From contig CM051514.1 of the NCBI GenBank assembly GCA_028015205.1, positions 44,222,150 through 44,286,149 on the forward strand: a DNA stretch of 64,000 bases, read 5' to 3'. The number at the start of each line of letters is the position of its first letter. Position 1 is the stretch's first letter. This document shows, piece by piece, positions 21,350-33,970 of the stretch. Origin of the DNA: Mytilisepta virgata. Its lineage: Eukaryota > Mollusca > Bivalvia > Mytilida > Mytilidae. A model generated the notes under the pieces. The model worked only from the letters and a program-made list of their open reading frames with translations, did no database searches and was not told the origin of the DNA. The position numbers and the translations under genes were made by a program.

Positions 21350-22585
21350 TCGCAAAAATATACACAAACAAGAATCGATATCTATCACTGCACTGCAAAA
21401 GTAAAAAAAAAAAAACAATTTGACAGTGAAAAATTAGCAATTTCACAATTTGAGCAATTTGAGTCTTAAAATCCAATTTCAAAATGTAAAACCTTATTGC
21501 ACATCTACACATAGTGAAGAACAATATTATAAACAAATAAAACCACTGAAACAAAAAATGAATGAGTATTTCCAGAGACAAGGCAAAATGAGCAATTGCA
21601 CCATTTCGGTCCCAAAATTGAACCCTTAATAGATTTTCCAAATTAAAAACGTTTTTGCCTATCTACAGATAATAAAGGACAATATTATATACAAATAAAT
21701 TTTTTAAATCTAAATGAAAAATGAAAGAGGAGTTTTAAGTCATAAGCTTAAATTCACTATTTCCAAAATACAACCCCTATGGGCCTCAAGTTGTGAAAAT
21801 AAAAATTCTAAAAACTTATTGCACATCTACATACAGTATTTGACAATATTGTACAGAAATTAAAAGCATAAAATGAAAAATGAATAAGAAGTTAGTCACA
21901 AGCTCAGATTTCCAATTTTTCGAAATTCGACCCCAGTTATTCACAAGCTTAAATTTCCAATTTTCGAAATTCGACGCCTGTGTTCCCCAATTTTTGTAAA
22001 ACCAAATTCTAAAACCTTATTGTGCATCTACGTACAGTATGTGACAATAATGTATAGAATTAAATGCATGACGTGAAAAATTAATGAGGAGTTTAGGTCA
22101 CAAGCTTAAATTCTATTTTTTTTTTTTTTAAATTCAACCACTATGGGTCCAATTTTTGAAAATCAAAATTCTAGAACCTTATTGCACATATACTTACAGT
22201 ATGTGACAATACGTCAGAAATTAAAGCATAACATGAAAAATGTTTGAGGAGCTTAGGTCACAAGTTAAATGTCAAATTTTCGAAATTCGGCCCTGTGGGC
22301 CCCAATTTTTGAAAATCAAAATTCTAAAACCTTATTGCGCATCTACATACAGTTTGTGACAATACTGTATAGAAATTAAATGCATGAGGTTAAAGATGAA
22401 CGAGGGGTTCTGGATACAAGATTATCTAACAGACGGACAGACAGACGGACGGACAGATAGACGGACGGACCGACCGATTACAAATATCCCCGAACATCAT
22501 TTGAAGTGCGGGGATAAAAACGGACAGACGGACCGATTACAAATATCTGCGAACTTCATTCGAAGTGCGGAGGTAATAAACAAAA
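21350..22585 (+). mobile_element. Element with ~160 bp tandem monomers and GGACAGACGGACGG tail
   Basis: About six degenerate monomers, marked by ACCTTATTGCACATCTAC at about 21489, 21812, 22014, 22174 and 22328, plus GACAATATTGTATAGAAATTAA, GAGGAGTTTAGGTCACAAGC and AAATTCGACCC blocks. The array ends in a GGACAGACGGACGG-type microsatellite and two copies of ATTACAAATATC..CGAAC.TCATT.GAAGTGCGG. A copy in reverse orientation lies at about 49900-50340. Confidence 0.55.
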
Positions 22586-25500
22586 TGACTTGAGACAATT
22601 TTCTTTGTTGTGGTGAAAATGTCATGAAAATTGGTTGTAATAACATATAACTTCACAATATTTTTTTGAAAATTTATGAATTTGTTTAGAAACTTAATGG
22701 AAAAATGGGAGCTGGCGAATAATGATGTCCAAAATGTAAAATATTAAACAACATGTAAGCTCTGTGTTTTAGCCAGGAATTTTGTAATAGGACATCAAAG
22801 CATTAATAATTACAATAAAGTAAAGGTCAGGATATAAAATATATATATATTAAGTATTTTAAGTAACTATATAGAATTAACTACATTGTAGCTCAGTAAA
22901 GAAACACGAGACGTTCCACCCACAATTGTAAGCTATTTTTCTTTCTGTAATGTGAATAAATGGATCAAGAATCCTTCCCACCACGCAAATTACTTAGGTT
23001 GTTTCAGGAGTTCATTTGTAAATCGTTTGGTTTTTTCAGAGTCTTCTTGTATGATAAAATGTGTGTTTTGTTTATAAGTCGAAATTTGAGATTCAGGTAT
23101 GTCAGTGCTCTATTGTTCTCATATACATGTAGATTATCAAATGAATAGCAGTAACGTTTTGCCTCTAAATGTTGATAAAATATAAACATTTAGAATAGGG
23201 ATCGCTATGGAGTATGCCAGGGAAAAATTGTTCAGAAAATAAAATGAAGTCTAGTGTGCATTCCAGAGTTTGTTTATTTTTTTCCTTTGAATACTAGTAA
23301 CTCTCGCTCGCCTTTTCCATACTTGTAAACATTAATGAAATCAAACCAAACTTATTGATCGATTTATGCTTCTGGAAGTGTGAAGTTTAAAACAGATTTC
23401 CTCGAATGATAAAGCAAGGAAGGATTTTGTTGTTATACCATGATCATTCCTTATATTGTCGAATATGGTAAGAATTCAGTATTTGGCCGGGGTTTTAACT
23501 GATTGTGTCTTTTCCTTTTAGTTGGTAAAAAAGGTCTTAAGCCAACATCATGGATTCGTCTATTTTTCTACTTTTTTGGTTTTTTGTTCAACATTTAATT
23601 TGGCATTTTTTTTTATCTTTTATTTACTCACTTTTAGCTTCACCTATTCCAATTGTCATTTGTTCAAATAACAACAAAAGTTTATAAGAGGGAAAGGGAA
23701 CAAGTTTGCATTACTGACTATTATATCAAATGTAGTATAGAAGGAAGAAAAAATTCAAGACTGCTTGTCAACGACCTTCCCTAGTACCACTTTTAAGTGT
23801 TAAAGACTTAGTTTCTCGAAAAGAACACATTTGTGACGTTAATAAGGGTAAAAGGCTAAATGGTTTAGTTACAATGTGACCTACGTTATCGATTGGTGCT
23901 AAATCGTGGTCATTGTACGCTACTTAACCAGTTAGACTAGTGATTTCTGTAATTTATTGTGCCGTCTGATAAATTATACGTTTTTTGTTCTATATCGGTA
24001 CAGGGATTTTTATTACAAGTCAATTGATATTTCCTTTGAGATTTATAGAGATATGTTAAGATTACAATTGTCAGAAAGACATTAGTGATTATATAGTGTA
24101 TAGTTCTCCGACGTATTAGGAAGTCAGGAAGAATTATAACAGTTCTGATTAAGTGTAGGATGTGTTATATTTACTCTTCCGATTTAACATCAATCACCAT
24201 CCTCCCCGACCATTAAACGTTACTAATACATGTTTGCGTACATTTACATTTTAAGAATATTCATTATACCCCCACTCGCTGAGGGTTGGTTAAACTGGAA
24301 GGCTATCGTCAAGTCGATTGTTCGTCCGCATAATTTGTGCAAGCAATTGCGCGTTCATCTTTGGCGGAATTTATTTTGTTTGATGAACGGCCATGCCAGA
24401 CATGGGTGAAATCTTGGATGAATCATTCAATTGTGTTATGTTTGGTATCTTGGTCGGGCATTACCATAACATATGCATATTAAACTAATTTCACATCAGG
24501 TTGACTTGTGCAAGAGTAATAGCCACTTCCCTGCCAGCTGAATATATACACTGTATGCAATTATTCCTTCATCTTTTGACTGATTTTGTTCTTGTTTGGT
24601 ATTGTGAGTGGGTATGATCTCTACCATGCAAATATTTGACAGATTCCATTGTTTTTTGCAAGAGTAATAACAGTTTTTTGTCAAAAGTAAGTGGAAGTTG
24701 AGGAGCTCCATATAAATTCCGCTTCTAATTTAATTTTTTGACTATTTTTTAACAAATTAAACGACACAAGTTTTCAGAAATGTAGAAATTTGTTGGATAA
24801 AGAGACGATATTAATCATCTTTTGAAATCTCCCTTGTGACGTTTGTAATGTATTTGAGACAAAAGTACATAAGATTACATTGAAGAGCTTTATTTTTGGA
24901 GTTATTCTCGAAGGATACAAAATAATCGAATCATTAAATTAAACTGTCGGAACAAGTCATTTTAATCTATAGTTTTCGGAATTTTAAATGATAAATTTTC
25001 ATATATATTTTTAAAAAATTGCAGCAATATTGGATATGCGTCATAAAGAAAAATTATATTCCCTGATTAAACATGAACAACATCGATATAATACATGTAT
25101 ATCGCGTTGCCATTTATTAGCTAACAGTATGTGTCACAAGAAAGTCATTGCTGAAATCTTAATTTGGTTTGTCATTTCATTTGAAATTAACCCCAGTAAT
25201 ACATATCAGTTTACAATGTGGACGTCATTTTTTGTGTCCAAGAAACAGTATGTACCAAACACTTGTAATCTTACCCAGACATCTTTAAATCTCAATTCAA
25301 ACTGACAGTCTACCAGTCTTCTGTTTGAAAAAAAACCCCTGTAGTATAGCAAACTAGCTAGAGTTATGTGTCAAATGATAGTAATACTGGACTGGTTTTA
25401 TTCCTCTATTGAGCTTTTAAAAACATGACTTCTTATTTCTTATTGCGTATTTCAATAAAATACCAGGTCAAAAACAATTTCTTTCGCAAATACAATTCCT

Positions 25501-26227
25501 GAATACGATTTGTATAGATGCAATCAGCTGTACACATGTTTCATTAATATTAATTTAGAAAAAAACCGTAGAAAACATATTCCATTGAATACATTTTTAA
25601 AATCTATATCATTTCCATTTATCTGACAAATTGAAAAATAATAATTTCTACTGCATATGATATTATGTTTTAATTGAATCAAATTGCATGACCTCTTAAT
25701 TTCCTAGTAATTTGCAAGCATTGACAATACGGATTTAAGGTACGGTGATTGTAATTTCCTCACAGTAATTCCACGTTGATTTTGATTGATGTATCAATAA
25801 TGAGATTTTTATGTAAAATCTTTACATTTGAATCTAATTTCCATCTTTAAATGAATTAAAAACCAAACTGCGAAATTGTACAGAAAGGGAAAACAGAAGT
25901 GGATATGCGATGAAATGATTTTTGAATGTAGCAATATAAATGGCATGCAATGTCCACATACACTTGTATTAAAAATTTCTAGTATTAACCAGCGGGCGCG
26001 TTGTATTCTGCACTGGACTTTGCCCGTATGTCTTCATGTAAAGGAGAGAATTGTTGGATAGAAGGCCTGATCATGTACATATGCCTTGTTTTGAGATGTA
26101 CATGTATGGCTCTCTGCAAGATTCTTTGTGCATGTAGAAAGACAGACGTTTAAACCCCTTATAACATCCTAAAATTTAAGGTTTTTCTTAAATATCTCTG
26201 TAATAAGCACATGGACCCCAACTTTTT
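22586..26227. other. Intergenic region, nothing recognisable
   Basis: AT-rich sequence without coding, RNA or clear repeat structure. A fragment at about 24260-24480 (ATACCCCCACTCGCTGAGGG) looks like a relic of another tandem-repeat element of the kind at 37340. The 91-aa frame at 25030 has no family features. Confidence 0.35.
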
Positions 26228-28566
26228 AGCTCACCTGACCCAAAGGGTCAAGTGAGCTTTTCTCATCACTTGGCGTCCGTCGTCCGTCGTCCGTCGTCGT
26301 CCGTCGTCCGGCGTCGTCGTTAACATTTTACATTTTGAACTTCTTCTAGAGAACCACTGAATGGAATGAAACCAAACATGGCATGAATGTTCCTTATGAG
26401 GTGCTGACCAAGTGTTGTTACTTTGTAGCCGATCCATCATCCAAGATGGCCGCCAGCGGGGAACTTAGTTTAACATAGGACCCTATGGGAAATGCATACA
26501 AATGACTTCTTTTAGAGAACCACTGAATGGAATGAAACTAAATCTGGCATGAATGTTCCTTATGAGGTGCTGACCAAGTGTTGTTACTTTGTAGCCGATC
26601 CATCATCCAAGATGGCCGCCAGCGGGGAACTTAGTTTAACATAGGACCCTATGGGAAATGCATACAAATGACTTCTTTTAGAGAACCACTGAATGGAATG
26701 AAACTAAATCTGGCATGAATGTTCCTTATGAGGTGCTGACCAAGTGTTGTTACTTTGTAGCCGATCCATCATCCAAGATGGGCGCCAGAGGGGGACTTAG
26801 TTTAACATAGGACCCTATGGGAAATGCATACAAATGACTTCTTTTAGAGAACCGTTGAATGGAATGAAACCAAACATGGCATGAATGTTCCTTATGAGGT
26901 GCTGACCAAGTGTTGTTACTTTGTAGCCGATCCATCATCCAAGATGGCCGCCAGCAGGGAACTTAGTTTAACATAGGAACCTATGGGAAATGCATACAAA
27001 TGACTTCTTTTAGAGAACCACTGAATGGAATGAAACTAAATCTGGCATGAATGTTCCTTATGAGGTGCTGACCAAGTGTTGTTACTTTGTAGCCGATCCA
27101 TCATCCAAGATGGCCGCCAGCGGGGAACTTAGTTTAACATAGGACCCTATGGGAAATGCATACAAATGACTTCTTTTAGAGAACCACTGAATGGAATGAA
27201 ACTAAATCTGGCATGAATGTTCCTTATGAGGTGCTGACCAAGTGTTGTTACTTTGTAGCCGATCCATCATCCAAGATGGCCGCCAGCGGGGAACTTAGTT
27301 TAACATAGGACCCTATGGGAAATGCATACAAATGACTTCTTTTAGAGAACAACTGAATGGAATGAAACTAAATCTGGCATGAATGTTCCTTATGAGGTGC
27401 TGACCAAGTGTTGTTACTTTGTAGCCGATCCATCATCCAAGATGGGCGCCAGAGGGGGACTTAGTTTAACATAGGACCCTATGGGAAATGCATACAAATG
27501 ACTTCTTTTAGAGAACCGTTGAATGGAATGAAACCAAACATGGCATGAATGTTCCTTATGAGGTGCTGACCAAGTGTTGTTACTTTGTAGCCGATCCATC
27601 ATCCAAGATGGCCGCCAGCGGGGAACTTAGTTTAACATAGGACCCTATGGGAAATGCATACAAATGACTTCTTTTAGAGAACCACTGAATGGAATGAAAA
27701 TAAATCTGGCATGAATGTTCCTTATGAGGTGCTGACCAAGTGTTGTTACTTTGTAGCCGATCCATCATCCAAGATGGCCGCCAGCAGGGAACTTAGTTTA
27801 ACATAGGACCCTATGGGAAATGCATACAAATGACTTCTTTTAGAGAACCACTGAATGGAATGAAACTAAATCTGGCATGAATGTTCCTTATGAGGTGCTG
27901 ACCAAGTGTTGTTACTTTGTAGCCGATCCATCATCCAAGATGGCCGCCAGCGGGGAACTTAGTTTAACATAGGAACCTATGGGAAATGCATACAAATGAC
28001 TTCTTTTAGAGAACCACTGAATGGAATGAAACTAAATCTGGCATGAATGTTCCTTATGAGGTGCTGACCAAGTGTTGTTACTTTGTAGCCGATCCATCAT
28101 CCAAGATGGGCGCCAGAGGGGGACTTAGTTTAACATAGGACCCTATGGGAAATGCATACAAATGACTTCTTTTAGAGAACCGTTGAATGGAATGAAACCA
28201 AACATGGCATGAATGTTCCTTGTGAGGTGCTGACCAAGTGTTGTTACTTTGTAGCCGATCCATAATCCAAGATGGCCGCCAGCGGGGAACTTAGTTTAAC
28301 ACAGGACCCTATGGGAAATGCATACAAATGACTTCTTTTAGAGAACCACTGAATGGAATGAAACTTTGCTGACCAAGTGTTGTTACTTTGTTGCCGATCC
28401 ATCATCCAAGATGTTTAGAAGTCTATCAGAAAATTGTAAAAAAAATTCTGAATGGTCACAACTTGACCACATATTCAAAAATAATCTCAATCATTATATA
28501 ATTTTACATAATTTCCAAAATCAGATTAGATACAGGTGAGCGACACAGGCTTTTGAGAGCCTCTAG
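26228..28566 (+). mobile_element. Helentron/HINE-like element, copy 3, with 166 bp repeat array
   Basis: It starts with a palindrome GCTCACCTGACCC-AAA-GGGTCAAGTGAGC at 26229, followed by a GTCCGTCGTCCG microsatellite, and ends with CAGGCTTTTGAGAGCC and TCTAG before TTTT. The body from about 26345 to 28430 is about 12.5 highly similar 166 bp monomers containing GATCCATCATCCAAGATGG, TTTAACATAGGACCCTATGG and GAATGTTCCTTATGAGG. The last full-size copy is followed by a truncated monomer (28365-28412). The 61-69 aa minus-strand frames that begin MMDRLQSNNTWSAPHKEH are the array read in reverse, not genes. Confidence 0.7.
26345..28412 (+). repeat. 166 bp satellite-like tandem array with four-monomer higher-order period
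   Basis: Monomers repeat every 166 bp. A variant monomer with GATGGGCGCCAGAGGGGGAC occurs at 26777, 27441 and 28105, exactly 664 bp (four monomers) apart, and each time is followed by a monomer with GAACCGTTGAATGG instead of GAACCACTGAATGG. The array therefore grew by copying blocks of four. Confidence 0.8.
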
Positions 28567-31070
28567 TTTTATTTTCAAACAAAAGTGCATTACATCAAGA
28601 TAATTATACTAAAATTTAAAGAAAAATCAGTAGATTTTTTTACTTGCACCTAAAGGTACCAATTTATCATCAATATTCTTTATTTAACAAAAATTTGCAT
28701 CCTTTTCTAATTATTTTAGAGATCCACCAGTTATTTATCAGAGAACAATTTCTATGTATTAGGAATGTTTAAAAAAAAACCGGTGAAGTTATCTTTTTTC
28801 GTTACAAAGTTAGACAGGTTTTGTAAAAGTCTTGAAAAGTCAGGAAAAGTGAAACAATATAGGTTTTTAGCTCGAATGTATCAAAATCAGTGTTAAATAT
28901 CTTAAAAACTAAGTCACTAAAATATGGTTGATATGTGATAATTGAACAGTTCACACTCTAGCGGTATGAAAAAACTGTGAATAAAAGAAAATTATTCTTT
29001 TATTTATATCATAATACATGTACACATTTTTAATTTTCCGTAGGAATGGTATTCAGATTTTTAACGACTTTTAAAGCATGGAAATTATATTTTTAAAATT
29101 AGTTTAATTAAAGTTCTTTTTAAATTATATGAATGTAGCTCAAACACATCATGACCTTATTCAGATACTTATTCATAGTGCTTGATCTAGTTTATAAGCT
29201 GTAACCTTTCAAAAAACATCTATTTACCTTAAAAAAATCGGAATTGGAAAAGGGAGAAAGGAGGAAGGGGCGGGGGAGGGAGGGGGGTATTACAAACCCT
29301 TTACCCCCCCCCCCTCCAGAATCCCCAGTGTATACTATATCAGTGACTAGTTCTACGAACAACCGTTACATTGAATTGGCTCCCTGCATTGTGTTATCCA
29401 AATTTATTCTCTGAAGTTTTTCTACGTCAATAGCAAAGACGATTAATATAATAGGTTTAAAGTGAAATTCACTAATGATTTCTATGCAGAATGACATATT
29501 TATTGTAATTGTTAGATCCACTAAGCATTGCATGCTGTCTGAGACTAAGATTTTCTCGGTTTTATTTGACCTTCAAATATGCTAAATGCAACCGTGTTAC
29601 TTCTTTATATTAAATGAAACAATCTATCATATGATACGCCAAAAGCGAAGAAAAAGGAACATTATTGTTTATTTATTGGAGTTCAAATACACCAATGTTT
29701 CAAAATAATAACTTAACTACTTTCCTTAAATTCAACGACAGCACAAAATGCCAATGTCTAGTATACCTTGAAAAAACGTCTCCTACAATGGTTGGCATAG
29801 GCACAAACTTTCGTAATGCATGTAATTTAGGAAATAATGTATAGTTTCCTCATATGTTTAATTATAGCGATTCGAGCAGTACAGAAGTATCGTTTTTCTG
29901 GGATACAAAGTGCTGTTACACATATTGTAAGCCGATTAGCCATATTATATTTCCCACATGAAAATATCAAAAGGAGATACACAACTTCCTGGTGATTAAA
30001 AGGATAATTCGTTTTCTTCGAAAATCTTAATAAGAATTATTTTATTGATGACATTCCCAAAATATAAGACAAATTTGTCTTTTGTTTAATGTCTTGAGGT
30101 ACGTGGAATACAATTTGGTGCACACGAGGGACGAAGATTTTTCGTATTATATATGTATCTGTGGTGTAAATAAGACACAAGCATGCATCATAATTACTAA
30201 TGTTGAAGAAAGCTGCATGTAAATGTAAAGAAGGCAATATATGTTAATCGCACATATTAAAATTAACTGCAAAGAATATATCTTTGCACCAAAATAGTTT
30301 AACCTAAGGAAGAAGAAACCAGACAACGACATAATAAGAATACTAGAATAAAATAATTATGCAAGACTGAATGTAAAATTTTTCTTTGTATTCCCTGAAG
30401 TAATTGTGTTTGAATGAAAGTCTCAGAATTTGTAATTCTCCTTCATTTGATAGCAAATCAAAACGATAAATAGAAAATACACAAGCGAGTTACTGAATTG
30501 ACAGAGCCGTTAGAACAACAATTTTATTGTGTCCTCTTGATATGACATTTTGCTTGTGTAATACTTCTTCTCTCTGTCCAAGATGACATGGCAACTATAA
30601 TTATTTCAAGCTACATTTTTGTGTTTCAAATAAAATGTAATGTGTGGATTCAGTCTTGTTCTGGTTTTTTCTACCTCCTCTTGAACAAGGCCATACTAAC
30701 CGAAACGTTGGGCCATTGTAACTTTTTTAATTTTTGTTTTGTTCTTGTTTGCATTTATACGTTTTAGTCGTTCTTTGCCCATTAACGACTTACCAAATTC
30801 CATATATACATGTATTCCTTGTATTATATTTTCCTGTTTCATCTCTGGTGTTATAACGGGAAGGCAACATTTTAGAACGATTTTGCCGAAAATTGTTACC
30901 AAATATCGAAAACTTTGATTTAAATCTGTCGGAAATGAAGACCGGAAAGAAATTTCAGAGTCGGGCGAAGAGAAGGACTATGTATCAGAACTGGTTATTT
31001 CCGTTTTTTCTCCCAAAATAATCGAAAACAGATCTTCAAACTCTGTTATAACAAACTACACTGTGCTATG
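28567..31070. other. Intergenic region with a G-rich tract
   Basis: No gene or clear transposon. The only structure is the G-rich tract at 29266-29288 with a C run at about 29306. The motif ACCGAAACGTTGGGCC at about 30699 resembles words seen in old retroelement relics but is too short to classify. Confidence 0.35.
29266..29288 (+). other. Potential G-quadruplex sequence
   Basis: Four G runs of 3 to 6 with single-base loops (GGGG C GGGGG A GGG A GGGGGG) fit the G-quadruplex pattern. A run of C about 15 bp downstream could alternatively pair with it as a hairpin. Confidence 0.5.
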
Positions 31071-32214
31071 ATCATAAGGCCATGTGAGCTTTTGCCATCA
31101 CTTGGCGTCAAAGATCTTCTCCTCTGAAACCACTGAATCTATTACAGCCGTACTTAGTCTGAATGGTCCTTAGGGTATCTAGAATAAAATGTTTATTTTC
31201 TTGTCCGTCAAGAAACATTGCCGTCATGGCTAAAAATAGAACAAAGAGGTAAACTGCAGTTTTTGGCATATATCTCAAAACCTAAAGCATTTAGAGCAAA
31301 ACTGTAGTGGCAAAAATTTTCATCAGGTCAAGATCTACCTGCCATGAAAGTTTCAGACGAATCGGCCAACCCTTTGTTGGATTATTGCCCCTGAATTGTT
31401 AATTTTAAGGAAATTTTGCACTTTTAGGTTATTATCTTGAATATTATTATAGATAAAGACAAACTGTAAACAGCAAAAAAGTTCAACATAGTAAGATCTA
31501 CTGATAAGTCAACATGACCAGAATCGTTAATTGACCCCTTGTAGGAGTTTTTGCCCTTTAAAGTCACTTTTTTCACGTTTTTTTTTCGTCATCTTTGTGA
31601 ACTTTAAAAAATATTCGTCCTTGAAACTACAGAAACAATTTTAGCCAAACTTCTGCTGAAAGATCCTTAGGGTATCTAGTATAAAGTCTGTGTTTTATTT
31701 TTTTGCCCGTCGAGAAACATAGCTGCCATGGCTAAAAATAGAACATAGGTGAAAATGCACTTTTTGGCTCAGATCTCAAATACTACAGTAGTTAGGGCAA
31801 AACTGACAAGAAGTAAAAATGTTAACAAGGTCAATATCTACCTGCTATGAAATTCTAAGACGAATCGGTCAACCAATTTTCGGGTTATTGTCCCTGAATT
31901 GTTAATTTTGAGGTTATTAACTTGAATATTATTATAGATAAAGACAAACTGTAAACAGCAAAAATGTTTAGCAAAGTAAGATATACAAACAAGTCAACAT
32001 GGCCAAAATCGTCAAATGAACCTTATAGGAGTTTTTGCCCTTGGAAGATTATTTACATGTAAACAGTAATTATCAGTAAAAATAATTTTAGTGTTCAGAG
32101 CATAACTTGAAATAAATTAATGGTAGCTGTACAAGTAAAATGGAGGGTCAAGGGTCAAGGTTCATTGAAAAAGTCCATAGCAACCGATGAAAAAGTCCCT
32201 AGCAACCATATATA

Positions 32215-33565
32215 TCTATAATACTAAATTTACGAATTAGCCGAATAGGCGGCAAAATGCGTGGTTTAAAATAAACGATGTATGGTTCAGATTATAAAGG
32301 TTATTATCGGATTTGACAATCTGCATTTATAAATTTAAACTGCAGTTTTATTTATGTGCAAATGGAATTTTTATGCACTTTTCTGATATGAATTCTCCCA
32401 ACATATCCTTTAGAAGGTTCTCGAATGCACCATTTTAACACATTGATTTAAATAAATAAGTATGCACATATTTTAAATGTCTTTCTGTTTGAAATTACGG
32501 AAAAAGAATAAAACAAATTAAAAACATTCTCCTTCGAGTGGGATGTTTCCCCTTCATGGATTGTTTTTCTATAATAACCAATTTCTCCTAACTGTAAAGG
32601 TTATGAACTTTGAAGATTATGAAGAAGTAAGGTAAAGTTCAGAGGAATTCTTAACTGTTTTTTGAATTGCTGGGATGTTTACCTTGCACAAAGTGATAAA
32701 ACCAACCATTAACTATTTTCACATTATTTGTCATTTGACCTGTCTAAAAATATCTCTATCATACAATTCTCTGTAAGCCCTAGATAAAAATATTTTTAAC
32801 AAATGGTCATCTTTATCATTAACGGCGAAATTTATCTTGGACATCTTTGATAAATATAAACGTGGACAGCATACGCAGTCACACACTAAAAATGCTTTTA
32901 TCGTCTGATTATTGGATATATAATTGTGAATTAAGCCTCACTAGCCCTGCCCATGATGGCAATGGAACAATTGGAACAATTATTTTCCAAAAATTTGCTC
33001 TACCAAACTCACGGCATCTTTTGAAAAATTCATCCGCCACTAAGGAAATGTTTACTTTCATATTTATTCTGAAGGAAAAAGGTAATGCACTATAAAATGT
33101 GTATTAAATGAACTTTTCATCAAGTTCCAGTTCAGAATTAATTTTAACAATAAAAATATTGACAATGGTTGTGTTTTCGTCATAGATTTTGACTTTGATG
33201 GAACCTTAAGGTCCATTTTGGTAATTCTACGTGGCATACAGTCTACTTCATCAGTGGATACATCTTCGGTAGTAACGAACAGCCGCATATGACAATTGGG
33301 TCGCGTTGACCTACATTTCACGCTTCATTGACTTTGGTTAAAGTTTGCATTAACATCCATTTCTGGAATACTACATCATATATAGACATGAAACTATCAG
33401 TTGATACCACCTACTTGACAAGAAAGCTTATGGGAAGCCAACCCCAACATCCATATTGAGTTCCTGTTCCATGAATAACATGGCCGCAACAACGTTTTAT
33501 AGTCAATATGGCCACCATAAAAAAAAAATGGTTATTTTCCCGTGCCCGCGCGGGTTCAATGTCTA

Positions 33566-33566
<1 letters not shown>
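32215..33566 (+). mobile_element. Non-autonomous Helitron, 1352 bp
   Basis: The left end TCTATAATACTAAATTTACG has the 5'-TC start and an A/T composition typical of Helitrons. The right end has the hairpin CCCGCGCGGG (33545-33554), eight bases, then CTAG followed by T. The host sequence AGCAACCA.ATATAT, intact at about 33725 and 33840, is split between A and T exactly as Helitrons insert, with no target duplication. No Rep/helicase is present, so it depends on a helper. The frames at 32847 (+, 82 aa) and 33064 (-, 85 aa) inside it have no family that I recognise; captured host sequence is possible but unproven. Confidence 0.7.

Positions 33567-33625
<59 letters not shown>
33567..33625. repeat. 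(TA)n microsatellite
   Basis: About 29 TA dinucleotides immediately follow the Helitron 3' end, apparently expanded from the short TATAT at the insertion site. Confidence 0.9.
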
Positions 33626-33627
<2 letters not shown>

Positions 33628-33970
33628 CTTAAAGGCCCTATAATTTACCCATACAAGTCAAAAAGAAAGGTCAAGAGTCAAGGTCATTGAAAAAGTCCAT
33701 AGCACCCGATGAAAATGTCCATAGCAACCAGATATATTTGTGTTCATGACCCTATAATATAGCTGTATAAGTCAATTTTGAGGCTCAAGGGTCAAGACCA
33801 TTGAACAAATCCATAGCAACCGGTGGAAAAGTCCCTAGCAACCAGATATATTTGGGTTCAGGATTCTATATTTTAGCTGTACAAGTCCATGCGATAGTAC
33901 ATGTATACATTAAATAATCATTGATGCAAGATATACAAAAAAAAAAATAACAGGTTCTTGGGAGCCTCTT

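Larger units (their letters stand above)
31071..33970 (+). mobile_element. Helentron/HINE-like element, copy 4, interrupted by a Helitron
   Basis: A degenerate start (GGCCATGTGAGCTTTTGCCATCAC) and an end with GGTTCTTGGGAGCCTCTTG resemble the other copies. Its body has two copies of a ~490 bp unit (for example GATAAAGACAAACTGTAAAC at about 31450 and 31940) and then shorter units containing AGTCC.TAGCAACC. The element is split at 32214/33567 by a younger insertion. Confidence 0.5.

Noticed and set aside
22430..22530. GGACAGACGGACGG tract as a regulatory site
   Set aside because: It is a slippage-prone microsatellite that is part of the tandem-repeat element, and similar tracts flank the other repeat elements.
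26231..28263. Minus-strand 61-69 aa frames beginning MMDRLQSNNTWSAPHKEH
   Set aside because: They repeat every 166 bp or a multiple of it and are simply the tandem monomer of the Helentron-like element.
26228..28412. CRISPR-like appearance of regular repeats
   Set aside because: The repeats are contiguous 166 bp monomers without unique spacers, in a eukaryotic genome.
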